The notes: a model not told the origin generated them from the sequence alone. Positions 45,200-54,405 are shown, counted from the first letter of the stretch. The stretch: DNA of 64,000 bases from Actinomycetes bacterium (GCA_023429565.1 JAEZDJ010000044.1:17295-81294), one strand, 5' to 3'. Numbers and translations are program-made.

Positions 45200-46047
45200 A
45201 ACCCCAATTTCCTCTGGTGATCTCCACCTTGGCGCAGCGTTTCTCCATGGGTGCCTACTGTTTTGGAATCATTGCGGCGTACGTTTTCGGGCTGAACGTG
45301 AACATTCCGGTGCTGTCGCTGACAGCTCTGATATGTCTCGGGCTCGGGATGAGCGCGTCGTCAGCTCACCTGGGCAAGCCCCTGCGCATCCTCAACACGT
45401 TCGCCAACCCCACATCCCACCTGACCAAGGAGATGTTCTGTGTGCCGCTGGTGGGCATTCCCTACCTGATCGTCGGGCTCGATGGCATCGCCTACACGCT
45501 TCCCGTCACGGCTTCCCTGCTGCTGCAGGCCATCGGCTTCATAGCGTCCCTGGTGTTCATCTGGGTGACTGCCATGGCGTACCTGATGCCAGCCCGTCCC
45601 GCATGGCGCACCGCCGGGACGCCGGCAAACTTCTGCTTGACCTTTCTGAGCTCGGGCGCGGTTGCCGCCGCCGCCTTCATGGTGTGCACCGGCGTGGAGG
45701 TGTCAGGGCCGTATCTGGTCATGAACTTTCTTCTGATCGTCCTGGCAATCGTGGGGCAGGGGCTTTTCATTGCCTCCATGGGTCACGTGGGCTTTGGTGC
45801 GGACGTGAGCCCCTTTGAGGATCGCATTCGCCCGGTGTTCATTGCTTGGCTCGTGTTCGGTGTGGCATTGCCCTTGATCTTGGGCGTTGCGCAGATCATC
45901 GTTCCGAGTGCCGGTCTGATCCTGCTCACGTTCGGCGTGTATCTGGTCGATATCTTCATATGGCAGTGCTTCTTCTTCATGTGTGGCAAGGACGTGCAGT
46001 TTTTCCCGCAGTACCCCGATGCACCCCTGAATCCGGATTACTTCTGA
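45196..46047 (+). CDS. DmsC-like membrane anchor, second copy
   Basis: 283 residues with about eight membrane helices and the DmsC-type HLGKPLRILNTFANPTSHLT segment. It should anchor the complex and exchange electrons with menaquinol. It overlaps the ferredoxin gene (ATGA), confirming one operon. With a catalytic subunit lacking a Tat signal, the complex would face the cytoplasm. Confidence 0.9.
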   Translation: MKPQFPLVISTLAQRFSMGAYCFGIIAAYVFGLNVNIPVLSLTALICLGLGMSASSAHLGKPLRILNTFANPTSHLTKEMFCVPLVGIPYLIVGLDGIAYTLPVTASLLLQAIGFIASLVFIWVTAMAYLMPARPAWRTAGTPANFCLTFLSSGAVAAAAFMVCTGVEVSGPYLVMNFLLIVLAIVGQGLFIASMGHVGFGADVSPFEDRIRPVFIAWLVFGVALPLILGVAQIIVPSAGLILLTFGVYLVDIFIWQCFFFMCGKDVQFFPQYPDAPLNPDYF

Positions 46048-46199
46048 TTGGGGGCGATGAGTCAAAACGCCGGGAGCTCCGCCTGGCTTGAGGTTCTGCC
46101 GCGAAGTTCCCGATGCACTCGCTCGGCGTGGGATGTGCTCCTGCGCCGTGCGGGAGCACAAGCCGAAGGCACCCTTTCTTCCCGTTCAAAGGAACAGAA

Positions 46200-46739
46200 A
46201 TGAAAAACACGCTTCTCATCGCTTTGACCCTGGCCATAACCACGCCGCTCACCAACGCCATCGCCATGGCGCTGGGATTGTATGACGGCAACATCCTGCA
46301 GTTCACCTGGCCGGCATTCTTCGTGGCCGTCCTGTATCTGATCGGCGGGTGCAAGACCGTGCGTGACAGCGCCAACATCTATTGCGGAGCCCTCACCGGC
46401 CTGCTGTGGGGCCTCATGTGCGCCACGGCCATCGTGTACCTGTCAGGCATTGTGGGGCCCATCGCCGGCATGGCCCTGGGTCTGGGCGGAACCATTTTCG
46501 TCTACGTTGCCCTCATGGGGCCGCTGCCGATGCTTTTCAACAACTATGGCGTCATGTTCTATCTGACGGCTTGCCTGTTCGCAACCCAGATGACCGTCGA
46601 ATGGATGCTCGTGGATGTCGTCGGGGGCGTCTTCTACATGACTATCACTTTTGCCCTGGCCACCTTTCTCACAAAGGTTCCCCTCATCTCGCTCAAGTCC
46701 ACCGAGCAGGCAGGCCCGGCAGAGTCGGTCAAGGAATAG
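46200..46739 (+). CDS. Small multi-spanning membrane protein (DUF1097-like)
   Basis: 179 residues, about five hydrophobic helices, including GGCKTVRDSANIYCGALTGL, a pattern resembling DUF1097/YcdZ proteins. AAGGAACA precedes the ATG at 46200. It is the last gene of the molybdoenzyme operon, 150 bp after the anchor. A possible role is import of substrate or anchoring, but none is demonstrated. The family assignment is tentative. Confidence 0.6.
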   Translation: MKNTLLIALTLAITTPLTNAIAMALGLYDGNILQFTWPAFFVAVLYLIGGCKTVRDSANIYCGALTGLLWGLMCATAIVYLSGIVGPIAGMALGLGGTIFVYVALMGPLPMLFNNYGVMFYLTACLFATQMTVEWMLVDVVGGVFYMTITFALATFLTKVPLISLKSTEQAGPAESVKE

Positions 46740-46940
46740 ACCGACAGGGCAAGGCCGACGGCAAGGGCCGTTCTCTGGGTCCGTGCAGCTCTGCCGATTC
46801 CGGTGAGCGAGCGACCGATCGCTTTGCCGACGTGGGCCGCTTCCGATGGAGGGGAGCGGCCTTCGGTATCCTCGTGGGTCTTCTCGCAGAGCCTTTTCGA
46901 GAAACATTTCCAACCTTTAGAACTTCTTAAGAAACGCCTT

Positions 46941-46970
46941 GCATCATGAAGGTGTCAAGAAGCATGATGC
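46941..46970. promoter_or_regulatory. Inverted repeat upstream of the peptide-immunity ABC operon
   Basis: GCATCATG (46941-46948) and CATGATGC (46963-46970) are perfect 8-bp arms separated by 14 bp. The palindrome TTCTTAAGAA lies 17 bp upstream. They occur in the 280-bp leader before the ABC transporter gene and may be the site used by the response regulator encoded at 49975. Confidence 0.4.
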
Positions 46971-47018
46971 GGCGTCACCTTTCGGTGCATGCCGCATTCA
47001 AAAGGAAGGAGATGGCGA

Positions 47019-47732
47019 ATGCCTCGTCATGTTCTGGAAACGCAAGGGCTCGTCAAGCGGTTTGGCCACGGTGGAAAGGTGCAAACGGCGGTTGATGGCG
47101 TGTCCCTGCAGGTGGAGGAGGGCAAGGTCTACGGGCTCTTGGGCCCCAACGGTGCAGGCAAGTCCACCACGCTCAAGATGATAACGGGAATGCTCCGGCC
47201 GACGGAAGGGCAGATTCTCTTCGATGGCCACCCGTGGCAACGCGATGACCTTTATCGGATCGGGTCGCTCATCGAGCAGCCTCCGCTCTATCCCAATCTC
47301 ACGGCTCGGGAGAACCTGCGCGTGCGTACCACGTTGTTGCGCATTCCCGAACAACGCATCGACGAGGTCCTGGAAACGGTGGACCTCAAACAGACGGGGT
47401 CGAAACGTGCCGGGCACTTCTCGCTCGGCATGAAGCAGCGGCTGGGAATCGCGCTTGCGTTGCTGGCGAATCCCCAGCTGCTCATACTTGATGAGCCAGC
47501 CAACGGCCTCGATCCGGTGGGAATCGAAGAGCTGCGCACGCTCATCCGGGGGTTTTCTGCAAGCGGCATCACGGTCATGGTGTCGAGCCATATCCTCACG
47601 GAGGTGCAGCGCATGGCCGATACGGTTGGCATCATCACGCAGGGACGGTTGGCGTACGAGAACGAGCTGCATCCCGGGGAAGATCTGGAGGCGCTGTTCA
47701 TGGACGTGTGCCGAAAGGCGGCCGCGTCATGA
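47019..47732 (+). CDS. ABC transporter ATP-binding protein, lantibiotic-immunity type (LanF-like)
   Basis: 237 residues with Walker A GPNGAGKSTT, a Q-loop near LIEQPPLYPN, signature FSLGMKQRLG, Walker B LLILDEPANG and H-loop SSHIL. The FSLGMKQRLGIALAL pattern is typical of BcrA/LanF proteins, which export antimicrobial peptides from the membrane. The start at 47019 follows AAGGAGATG. Its stop overlaps the start of the first permease gene (ATGA). Confidence 0.93.
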   Translation: MPRHVLETQGLVKRFGHGGKVQTAVDGVSLQVEEGKVYGLLGPNGAGKSTTLKMITGMLRPTEGQILFDGHPWQRDDLYRIGSLIEQPPLYPNLTARENLRVRTTLLRIPEQRIDEVLETVDLKQTGSKRAGHFSLGMKQRLGIALALLANPQLLILDEPANGLDPVGIEELRTLIRGFSASGITVMVSSHILTEVQRMADTVGIITQGRLAYENELHPGEDLEALFMDVCRKAAAS

Positions 47733-48538
47733 GGCCCGGCGTGAACCGTGCCGTGTCGGGCGAGGGGTCACCGCGCGGGTCGTTGCTTTCGGCCCTGCGA
47801 TCGGAAGCGCTCAAGTCAAAACACGGCGCTCCGGTGAAGCTGGCGGTGATCATGGCGTTGCCGTTCCCCCTGTTGGCCTTGTTTGCTGCCGTGTCGGAAC
47901 CTGAGCTGGGCCTTTCATACACCCCCTGGAACTACTGGTATGCATTGCTGATGCCGGTCACGATATCGCTGATGAGCGCAACGGTGGCAAACGCGGATAT
48001 CCGCTTGGGAAACCGGGCGCTGCTCTCGAGCGGCGTGTCGCTGCGCCGAGCCTGGTGCGCAAAGGTCGCGTGGTGCCTGATGCTCTCGCTTGCCTCGAAC
48101 CTCATCGTGTTTGGAGTGTATGTCGTGGCATCCTGCGTGACTCCGGTGGGAGCCGCGAGCGTGCCGGCAATGCTGTCCGCCGCCGTGGCCGTCACGTTGA
48201 CCAGCTCCTGGATGATTCCTGCCACGCTGCTCCTCTCGATGGGCGCCGGCATGCTTGCGGGCATCTTCATCCCTCTCGCAACGCAGATCGTGCTGAGCTT
48301 TGGCTGGTCAGCCATTCCCTTTTGGCCCGCCTGTCCGCCGGCGGCCACCATCATCCTTCCCACGGCGTTCCTGCCGGTCCTTCCCAGCGGCGAACCCCTT
48401 TCGGCGGGCGCGGACGTCGCGGCTTCAATTGGCCAGTTTGGCGGCATATCCTTGGTGGCGTTGGCGGTTGCCGCCGTTATGCTGGTGATTTTGATGATGG
48501 TGGGGGCAGCCTGGCTTTCGAGATCGGAGGAACGATGA
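47729..48538 (+). CDS. ABC transporter permease, lantibiotic-immunity type (LanE-like)
   Basis: 269 residues with six predicted membrane helices. The motifs LRSEALKSKHGAPVKLAVIM near the start and YTPWNYWYALLMPVTISLMS resemble MutE/EpiE-family permeases, where W-N-x-W-y marks the extracellular loop. It couples to the LanF-like ATPase and the following permease to form the FEG complex. Confidence 0.85.
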   Translation: MRPGVNRAVSGEGSPRGSLLSALRSEALKSKHGAPVKLAVIMALPFPLLALFAAVSEPELGLSYTPWNYWYALLMPVTISLMSATVANADIRLGNRALLSSGVSLRRAWCAKVAWCLMLSLASNLIVFGVYVVASCVTPVGAASVPAMLSAAVAVTLTSSWMIPATLLLSMGAGMLAGIFIPLATQIVLSFGWSAIPFWPACPPAATIILPTAFLPVLPSGEPLSAGADVAASIGQFGGISLVALAVAAVMLVILMMVGAAWLSRSEER

Positions 48539-49425
48539 TGGCTGATCGCGCCGCTTGGGGCAAGGGGCGGCTTGCTGGATGGGACGGTGCCGGCATCCAC
48601 GCCTCTGCTCCGCAGATGACCTTTGCCCGTGCCTTCCGGTCGCAGGCACTTCGCCTGCATCGCTCGCCGCTTGTGCCGCTGCATGTGGCATGTGCGCTGG
48701 TGGTGGGCATGGGGTGTGGGGCGTACTTCGCCTTCGCGCCATGGGACGCGGCTTTGGGGACGGATGCGTATGTGCAGCTTCTGGGAGCGATGATGCCGCT
48801 CATGGCAGGTATTGTCTGCGGGCTGGACGTGGATGCGGACAGGGAGGCTACCGGTCTGGCCGACCTGCTTTCGGTCCCGTCGCGACGGGTGGCTCTCTTG
48901 GCGCGGATTGCGGTTCTATGGCTGATGGGGTTGGCGGCTTTGACGCTTGCGGTGACCGTGTTCTCCGGCATGCTTGCGCTGGCAGGCCGTGACGCGGTGG
49001 ATGCCGCCTCCTCTGCGGGGGCCATCGCGGGACTGTCCTTGGGCAGCGTTCTGCTCTATGCCCTCAGCCTGGCGATCGCTCTGCGCCTTGGGCGGAACGC
49101 CTCCATCGCCGTGGGTGCGGTGGGGCTCATGGTCGCGTTCTTCTCCGTGGGCGGGCTCGCACATGGCCTCATGACGGGGGAGCTGACTGCCGCTGGGAGC
49201 GCCGGCGTGTTTGGCTTTGTGCCGCTGTGCTGGGCGGCGCGGTTGGGGTCGCTCGCCATCGAGCTTGCCATAGCGAACGGGCCCCTGGCAGCTGCGGGCG
49301 CGTCGGGACAGGTGTTGACGGCCCTTGTCTCGGTGGGACTGCTGTGCCTGCTGGCGACCATCCTGATTGTGAGCCTGCTGTTGGTTTGGATTGAGCGTTT
49401 CGAGCCCGTAGGTTGTCAAGAATAG
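48538..49425 (+). CDS. ABC transporter permease, lantibiotic-immunity type (LanG-like)
   Basis: 295 residues with about six membrane helices (for example YVQLLGAMMPLMAGIVCGLD). It starts by a TGATG overlap with the preceding permease; ATG 48535 is also possible. This is the second permease of an FEG-type heterocomplex. The open frame extends much further upstream, but that part is a shadow of the LanE-like gene. Confidence 0.82.
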   Translation: MADRAAWGKGRLAGWDGAGIHASAPQMTFARAFRSQALRLHRSPLVPLHVACALVVGMGCGAYFAFAPWDAALGTDAYVQLLGAMMPLMAGIVCGLDVDADREATGLADLLSVPSRRVALLARIAVLWLMGLAALTLAVTVFSGMLALAGRDAVDAASSAGAIAGLSLGSVLLYALSLAIALRLGRNASIAVGAVGLMVAFFSVGGLAHGLMTGELTAAGSAGVFGFVPLCWAARLGSLAIELAIANGPLAAAGASGQVLTALVSVGLLCLLATILIVSLLLVWIERFEPVGCQE

Positions 49426-49437
49426 GAGGGACGGGCT

Positions 49438-49851
49438 ATGATCGGAACAAGGTCGGTTCGCGTCGGTGCGATGTTTGTGGCAGCTGTTCTTCTCGCTCTC
49501 ACGCTTGTCGGATGTGGGGGAGTGGGCGCCGTGTCCAAGTCGGTTGCGGACCGTGTCCTCCCCACGTCGCAGAACACGGTTTACGCGCCCTGTCCCGAAC
49601 CCGGCTCATATGTCGATTCGTATGCAGACGCTTCGGGCACGGGCACGAACCATGTCTACGAGGTGGCGGCGGTGACGGAGGATGGCGAGCACCTCACCGT
49701 CTCTCTCATCTTCTTCGGGCGCGAGGCATCGGGAGAAGGCTGGCTTGAAATCGAGGCCAAGGGAACGTCGGGTGTGCACTATCAAGGCGTCGACGAAGCC
49801 GAGGTCCCCTCGGCGGCTTTCGACGAAGGCGCCGCGAGGGAAGGCGATTGA
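49438..49851 (+). CDS. YxeA-like lipoprotein
   Basis: 137 residues. A signal peptide with lipobox LVGC is followed by a small domain resembling YxeA/DUF1093 proteins (HVYEVAAVTEDGEHLTVSLI, GWLEIEAKGTSGVHYQGVDE, ending with a VPxxAF). YxeA-like genes often sit beside peptide-immunity ABC transporters, where a lipoprotein may capture the peptide outside. It follows the LanG-like gene by 12 bp. Confidence 0.6.
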   Translation: MIGTRSVRVGAMFVAAVLLALTLVGCGGVGAVSKSVADRVLPTSQNTVYAPCPEPGSYVDSYADASGTGTNHVYEVAAVTEDGEHLTVSLIFFGREASGEGWLEIEAKGTSGVHYQGVDEAEVPSAAFDEGAAREGD

Positions 49852-49865
49852 CGAGGAAGCAAGGC

Positions 49866-49899
49866 GTCCTCATCGAGGTCTCTGCATCTCGATGAGGAC
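49866..49899 (+). terminator. Hairpin between the immunity genes and the two-component system
   Basis: GTCCTCATCGAG and CTCGATGAGGAC form a perfect 12-bp stem with a 10-nt loop. No T-run follows, so it may reduce rather than end readthrough into the response regulator. Confidence 0.5.
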
Positions 49900-49974
49900 G
49901 TGTGGCTCGTGACGTGGAGGAAGAAAGCAGGGAAGAGCGCTTCCATTCCTGCACGGCAGAAATGAAGGGAACAC

Positions 49975-50637
49975 ATGGCGCGAATACTTGCCTTGGACGA
50001 TGACCGCGCGATTGTCGACACGCTCGTGCGCGTTTTGGGACGCGATGGCCACGAGGTGGTGGGCGAGGTCGACCCGTCGAAGGCCCTGGATGCGGATCTT
50101 GGCCGCTTCGACCTGATCATCTGTGATGTGATGATGCCATGTCTGGACGGGTTCGAGTTTGTGCGTCGCATTCGCCCGCGTGTCGACTGCCCCATTCTTT
50201 TCCTCACCGCCAAGGTGGCCGAAGAGGATGCGGTGGTTGGCCTGGGGGTGGGTGCGGATGACTACGTTCGCAAGCCCTTTGCCGCCGCGGAGTTGCGAGC
50301 GAAGGTGGCTGCGCACCTTCGCCGTGAGCAACGCGGCCATACGCATGCGCTCTCGTTCGGGCGGGTGCGCATCGATCTGGAGGCAAGGGAGCTGTCGGTG
50401 GATGGCGATCGCGTTGTGCTTACGCCGTCTGAGTATGAGATATGCGAATACTTGGCCCGGCGGCGTGGGCAGGTGTTCTCGCGTTCCCAAATTCGCGAAG
50501 CCGTGCTCGGCTGGGAAAGCTCCGCCGACGAAACGACCATATCTGCCCACGTGAGCAATGCGCGTTCGAAGCTGCGCGATCGGGGCGTCGACCCCATTGA
50601 GACGGTGTGGGGGATGGGGTACAAATGGCAGAGGTGA
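49975..50637 (+). CDS. OmpR-family response regulator of the peptide-immunity locus
   Basis: 220 residues: receiver domain with phospho-acceptor D51 in LIICDVMMPCLDGFEF and the LTAK/KPF switch residues, then a C-terminal winged helix (LTPSEYEICEYLARRRGQVF, ISAHVSNARSKLRDRG). GAAGGGAA precedes the ATG. It overlaps the kinase gene by 13 bp. It probably switches on the upstream ABC transporter genes when the kinase senses a peptide. Confidence 0.94.
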   Translation: MARILALDDDRAIVDTLVRVLGRDGHEVVGEVDPSKALDADLGRFDLIICDVMMPCLDGFEFVRRIRPRVDCPILFLTAKVAEEDAVVGLGVGADDYVRKPFAAAELRAKVAAHLRREQRGHTHALSFGRVRIDLEARELSVDGDRVVLTPSEYEICEYLARRRGQVFSRSQIREAVLGWESSADETTISAHVSNARSKLRDRGVDPIETVWGMGYKWQR

Positions 50638-52166
50638 TGCGTGATGGCGAGGGCCCGACTTCGTATGGTGGCGCCCGGGCGACAGGCGGGCACGGCAGCC
50701 ACGCGCCGTCGGACGATTCTCCGGCCGACGGCGGCGTGACCTCGAGGCGGCAGGGCCCCTGGCGGCTGCGCCTGCCGCTTGCGGTCGTGGTGGCCCGCTA
50801 CTTCCTCTATCTCCTTGTGGGGTCCGCCTTTATCGTGGGCGTGCCGGTGCTGACGTTTGCCATGCTCATGGAGGGCGGTTCGGTGCTGCCGGCAAACTAT
50901 GGGGAAACTCATGTCCAAGAGGCGGCGGAAACGTTGTTGGCGCAATCCGAGTTCGATGCCGATTCTCTCTCGAGCGCCTATCGTTTTGTGCACCTCTCCG
51001 CAGACGGATCTGAGGTCATTGCCTCGGATGCCGCATCGGATGAGATTGTGCAGGCGCGGGCATTGGCGCTCTCGTCTCCTTTGGATGAAGTGACGGCAGC
51101 CGGATCCTCCGTGGTGATCCCGCTTGATGACGGCACGTGGTGCGTGCTGTCGTACACGTTGGTTCCCCAATGGTCTGACCGGACTCTCCGGGACTCCTGG
51201 CCAAACCCGCAGGACCTGCTGTTTATCTGCGTTGGCATTCCCCTGCTTCTCCTTGTCGTCCTGGTTGCCTGGCGTGCCGGCCGCGTGCTCACGCGCAAGA
51301 TGACTCCCCTGGTGCAGGTGGCCGATGCCGTTGCGGCGCAAAACTTGGACTTCTCCGTGGGAACCAGCAACGTGGCGCAGATCGACGATGTCCTTGCTGC
51401 GATGGAGCGGATGCGCGATTCCCTGAGGGAGTCCTTGGAGGCTCGATGGCGAGCGGAGGAAGCCCAGCGCATTCAGATGGCCGCACTCGCGCATGATCTG
51501 GGGACGCCTCTTACGGTGATAGGCGCGAACGCCGATTACCTTGAGGAAGAGGAGCTTCGTCCGGAAGCTCGTGCCGCTGCGGAGGCCATTGCGCGGGGAG
51601 CGCGTCAGCTGGGCGACTATTCACGGCTCATCATGGACGTTTCCCGCGAGGGCAGCGTGGCGCTTGATGTTCGGCCTCTTGGCGTGTCCCGGTGCGCCGA
51701 CGTCCTCGAGCATGAGGCATGCAGGCTCGCGCAGGCCACGGGCATTCGCCTTGACGTGGAGAGGACCCCGGCGTTCGTTGCGCTGGGCGATTCTGCCTGC
51801 CTTGAGGTTGACGAGATGGCACTCGTCCGCGCGATGGCCAACGTGGTGAAGAACGCGATCGGCCACAGCCCGGAGGGCGGCGTGGTGCGGTTGCGGTTTG
51901 ACTGTTCGGAGGACTCGCTTTTCCTCTCCGTGTGCGACGAAGGTGCAGGATTTTCTTCCCAGGCACTCGCGCACGGTGCCGAGCGCTTCTTTCGTGACGA
52001 CGCATCCCGGTCGGGAGCGGGCGATGGGGCCCATTATGGACTGGGGCTCGCCATAGTTGCCGACGTTATGGAGGCTCTTGGTGGGCGTGTCGAGCTTTCG
52101 AATTCCGAAAAAACAGGTGGCGCCTTGGTGCGTTTGGCGCTTCCGTTGACGCGGTGCTCACAGTGA
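50625..52166 (+). CDS. Sensor histidine kinase of the peptide-immunity locus
   Basis: 513 residues. A cytoplasmic 50-residue leader is followed by two membrane helices flanking an extracellular domain of about 110 residues, then a HAMP-like segment. The HisKA box is ALAHDLGTPLTVIGANADYL (H290). The HATPase domain has N-box ANVVKNAIGHSPEGG, G1 CDEGAGFS and G2 HYGLGLAI. The large outer domain suits direct peptide sensing. The start is taken at ATG 50625; ATG 50637 is an alternative. Confidence 0.92.
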   Translation: MAEVMRDGEGPTSYGGARATGGHGSHAPSDDSPADGGVTSRRQGPWRLRLPLAVVVARYFLYLLVGSAFIVGVPVLTFAMLMEGGSVLPANYGETHVQEAAETLLAQSEFDADSLSSAYRFVHLSADGSEVIASDAASDEIVQARALALSSPLDEVTAAGSSVVIPLDDGTWCVLSYTLVPQWSDRTLRDSWPNPQDLLFICVGIPLLLLVVLVAWRAGRVLTRKMTPLVQVADAVAAQNLDFSVGTSNVAQIDDVLAAMERMRDSLRESLEARWRAEEAQRIQMAALAHDLGTPLTVIGANADYLEEEELRPEARAAAEAIARGARQLGDYSRLIMDVSREGSVALDVRPLGVSRCADVLEHEACRLAQATGIRLDVERTPAFVALGDSACLEVDEMALVRAMANVVKNAIGHSPEGGVVRLRFDCSEDSLFLSVCDEGAGFSSQALAHGAERFFRDDASRSGAGDGAHYGLGLAIVADVMEALGGRVELSNSEKTGGALVRLALPLTRCSQ

Positions 52167-52209
52167 ACGCATCGTGTCGGCCTGACATCAGGGTGGTCTG
52201 CATTTTGCG

Positions 52210-52237
52210 ACGAGCGGTTTGATATGAACCCGCTCGT
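52210..52237 (+). terminator. Terminator after the two-component genes
   Basis: ACGAGCGG and CCGCTCGT form a stem (with a small mismatch nearer the loop), followed by TTTAT. It lies 44 bp past the kinase stop and 54 bp before the next gene. Confidence 0.6.
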
Positions 52238-52290
52238 TTATACTGATGCGTGCCGCTACAGGGGCAGCGCCGTTTTCGAGGAGAGGTGCC

Positions 52291-52497
52291 ATGAGTAAAT
52301 ATGATGCCTTATGGACGTACGTGCAGGCACGTGACGAGGATTCGTTTCAATTGACGTTCGACGAGATCGAGGAGATCGCGGGATTGCCGATCGATCATTC
52401 GTTTCTCAACTATAAAAAGGAATTGAAAGAGTATGGCTATGCCGTGGGGAAGATATCTCTGAAAAACAAGACGGTCATCTTTGCCCGAGAGCCGTGA
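52291..52497 (+). CDS. Small conserved protein of unknown function
   Basis: 68 residues: YDALWTYVQARDEDSFQLTF, EIEEIAGLPIDHSFLNYKKE, then YGYAVGKISLKNKTVIF. It belongs to a short conserved family seen in many gut bacteria, probably a small winged-helix-like fold. GAGGAGAGG precedes the ATG. No function is known. Confidence 0.75.
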   Translation: MSKYDALWTYVQARDEDSFQLTFDEIEEIAGLPIDHSFLNYKKELKEYGYAVGKISLKNKTVIFAREP

Positions 52498-52630
52498 GAC
52501 GCGATGGCCGGCAATGCCGGCAGGGCCTCAGTGAGCTGCCGAGCGCTTGAACGGCAGCTCAGGATTGATCCTCATGCCACAGGGCGCCTCAAGGTGGATG
52601 TGCCGGCCCTGTGCGGGGGCGGCAGTCTGC

Positions 52631-53479
52631 TCAGCGCGTGACCGCGGGCGAACCCAGGCCATCCAGCCATCCGGGGCGCTCGATGCGCATTTTTTGGACG
52701 CCGTGGCGGAAGATGCTCGAGGTTGAGCCGTGCATGATGGCCTCACGCGTGCGCTTGGGATCCTCGATGACGGATCCGGCCATGCAGTCCACACCGAATT
52801 CGTAGAGGACAGAAGTGGGGACGACGCTGGGGCCCACGAGGATGGTGCTGCCTTGGGATCGACGGGAAAGCTCAAGAAGCCGCGGCATGGTCTTGTTGGT
52901 CAGCGTGATGCCGGTCATGAAGATGAAGTCCTGATGAGGGATCATGTATTCACAGGCGGGATCGGGGAAGTCGGTGCCGTGAGGATTGCGCTCGAGTATC
53001 GTGAGGTCGCATTCGTCAGCGAGCCGTTCAATGAGGGGGAAATGCCCCACGACCGTGACCTTCTTCCCCGCGCATATGCTGCGGTACAGCTCAAACCCAT
53101 CGTTGGATGCGTCGGTTTCGATTTTCATTCCTGCTGCCGCGGCATGCTCAGGCGTGGCGTACCAGGCGTTGAGGGCCGCCACACCCACACTCGCTTCAAG
53201 GAAGTTCCAGCTGGTCGCTTGACAGGCGAGGTCGCGTAAATCAAGCGAGAATGGATTGTCTCCCAGACGGTAGGCACCCTGTCCGCCCGAAACGGTAAGG
53301 GCCATGCCGCAGCCGCTCTCCGCCTCCACGTATACCCAATGGTTGCCGACGCAGAGGTCTTTGACCCCAATGCCTTCGGGGATGCCTTCGATGAGCTTTT
53401 TGTACAAGTTCCATTCCTGTGGGAGGCCGGCGATTTGATTCCAGCCAGGCTTCTCTCCGCGTTTCGCACACCCATCCAT
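52631..53479 (-). CDS. DUF364 family protein (putative heavy-metal chelatase-like)
   Basis: 282 residues. The C-terminal DUF364 Rossmann-like domain is clear (KKVTVVGHFPLIERLADECD, FIFMTGITLTNKTMPRLLEL, STILVGPSVVPTSVLYEFGV). The N-terminal half matches the DUF4213 enolase-like partner domain. Relatives are thought to act on metals or metal-cofactor chemistry, without firm proof. The start at 53479 follows GAGGGCGG; the frame continues to 53599. Confidence 0.8.
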   Translation of the reverse strand: MDGCAKRGEKPGWNQIAGLPQEWNLYKKLIEGIPEGIGVKDLCVGNHWVYVEAESGCGMALTVSGGQGAYRLGDNPFSLDLRDLACQATSWNFLEASVGVAALNAWYATPEHAAAAGMKIETDASNDGFELYRSICAGKKVTVVGHFPLIERLADECDLTILERNPHGTDFPDPACEYMIPHQDFIFMTGITLTNKTMPRLLELSRRSQGSTILVGPSVVPTSVLYEFGVDCMAGSVIEDPKRTREAIMHGSTSSIFRHGVQKMRIERPGWLDGLGSPAVTR

Positions 53480-53643
53480 GACAGCCGCCCTCTCGTTTGC
53501 CGTCGCCTTGCCGAGGAGACCCGATAGACAAGACGTCTCATTAAGCTTGATCGGGAATATATGAAGTATAGGTGAATGCCGCAGGAGGTCTGTGATCAAT
53601 TACACAAACCGAGCGGAATGTAACCCGGGCATGCAAGGGGCCT

Positions 53644-53679
53644 GATCGAGCGAACTATGCGCTCGGCGTTCGCTCGATC
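53644..53679. terminator. Perfect 12-bp hairpin after the TetR gene
   Basis: GATCGAGCGAAC (53644-53655) pairs exactly with 53668-53679 around a 12-nt loop. It lies downstream of the minus-strand TetR gene and upstream of the DUF364 gene. Confidence 0.5.
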
Positions 53680-53712
53680 GACGGCAACCGAGACGTCCGC
53701 GATCACGTGAGG

Positions 53713-54405
53713 TCAGTGCGCAGTGTCACGCCGAGCGGCCAGGCGAAGGGCGCTGTCGGGTTTCGGGATGCGAATCGCGACGGCTTGGGGTGCGGGGTTC
53801 CGCGTCTCTCGGGAAAGGTTCTGCATGGGGGTGTGGGCCGTCGGCTCTCCGAGCGAGGCGTGCTCGGCGGATGTCGTGGCCGCGAGTGCCTTGAGAATGC
53901 GATGCGAGAAGTCTACGAGATCGTCCGACGATGATGCATGGGTATCATTGAGCCAGGTGACAGTCAGGTTGCGTGCCGTCTGAACAAGCAGGCTCAGGGC
54001 ACGTTCGACTTCGTCTTCGCCGTTCAGCGTTGTGCGGAGGATTCTGGAGAGCGTTGGGCGGGCTATCTCATACAGCAGATCGGTATAATACTGGCCAAGG
54101 CCCTCGGGGGTGTCATCCGAGAGGGCTGCTGAGAAGAAAGGGCGATCGGTGGCAAAGAAGTCAAGGAACGATTTGAATGCCACATCGAGGCCCTGATCGA
54201 GCGGCGCTTTGCGAATCTTGGTCATCTCTGCGTAGAGGATCCAGTTGACCAGTCCATACTTGTTGTCGAAATAGTTGTAGAACGACTTGCGGCTGATGCC
54301 GGCTTCTCTGGCTATGTCGCCCACGGTGATGCTGCCATAGGGATGCTCATGAATGAGGTTCATGAACGCGTTCCTGCAAGCCTGTTTGGTTGACCGTGCC
54401 GTCAT
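53713..54405 (-). CDS. TetR-family transcriptional regulator
   Basis: 230 residues. The N-terminal helix-turn-helix is typical (ITVGDIAREAGISRKSFYNY, FDNKYGLVNWIL), followed by a helical ligand-binding domain of the TetR_C_8 kind (RPFFSAALSDDTPEGLGQYY). The start at 54405 has GGAG 8 nt upstream. Its target is unclear; the neighbours are a DUF364 protein and a small membrane protein. Confidence 0.9.
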   Translation of the reverse strand: MTARSTKQACRNAFMNLIHEHPYGSITVGDIAREAGISRKSFYNYFDNKYGLVNWILYAEMTKIRKAPLDQGLDVAFKSFLDFFATDRPFFSAALSDDTPEGLGQYYTDLLYEIARPTLSRILRTTLNGEDEVERALSLLVQTARNLTVTWLNDTHASSSDDLVDFSHRILKALAATTSAEHASLGEPTAHTPMQNLSRETRNPAPQAVAIRIPKPDSALRLAARRDTAH

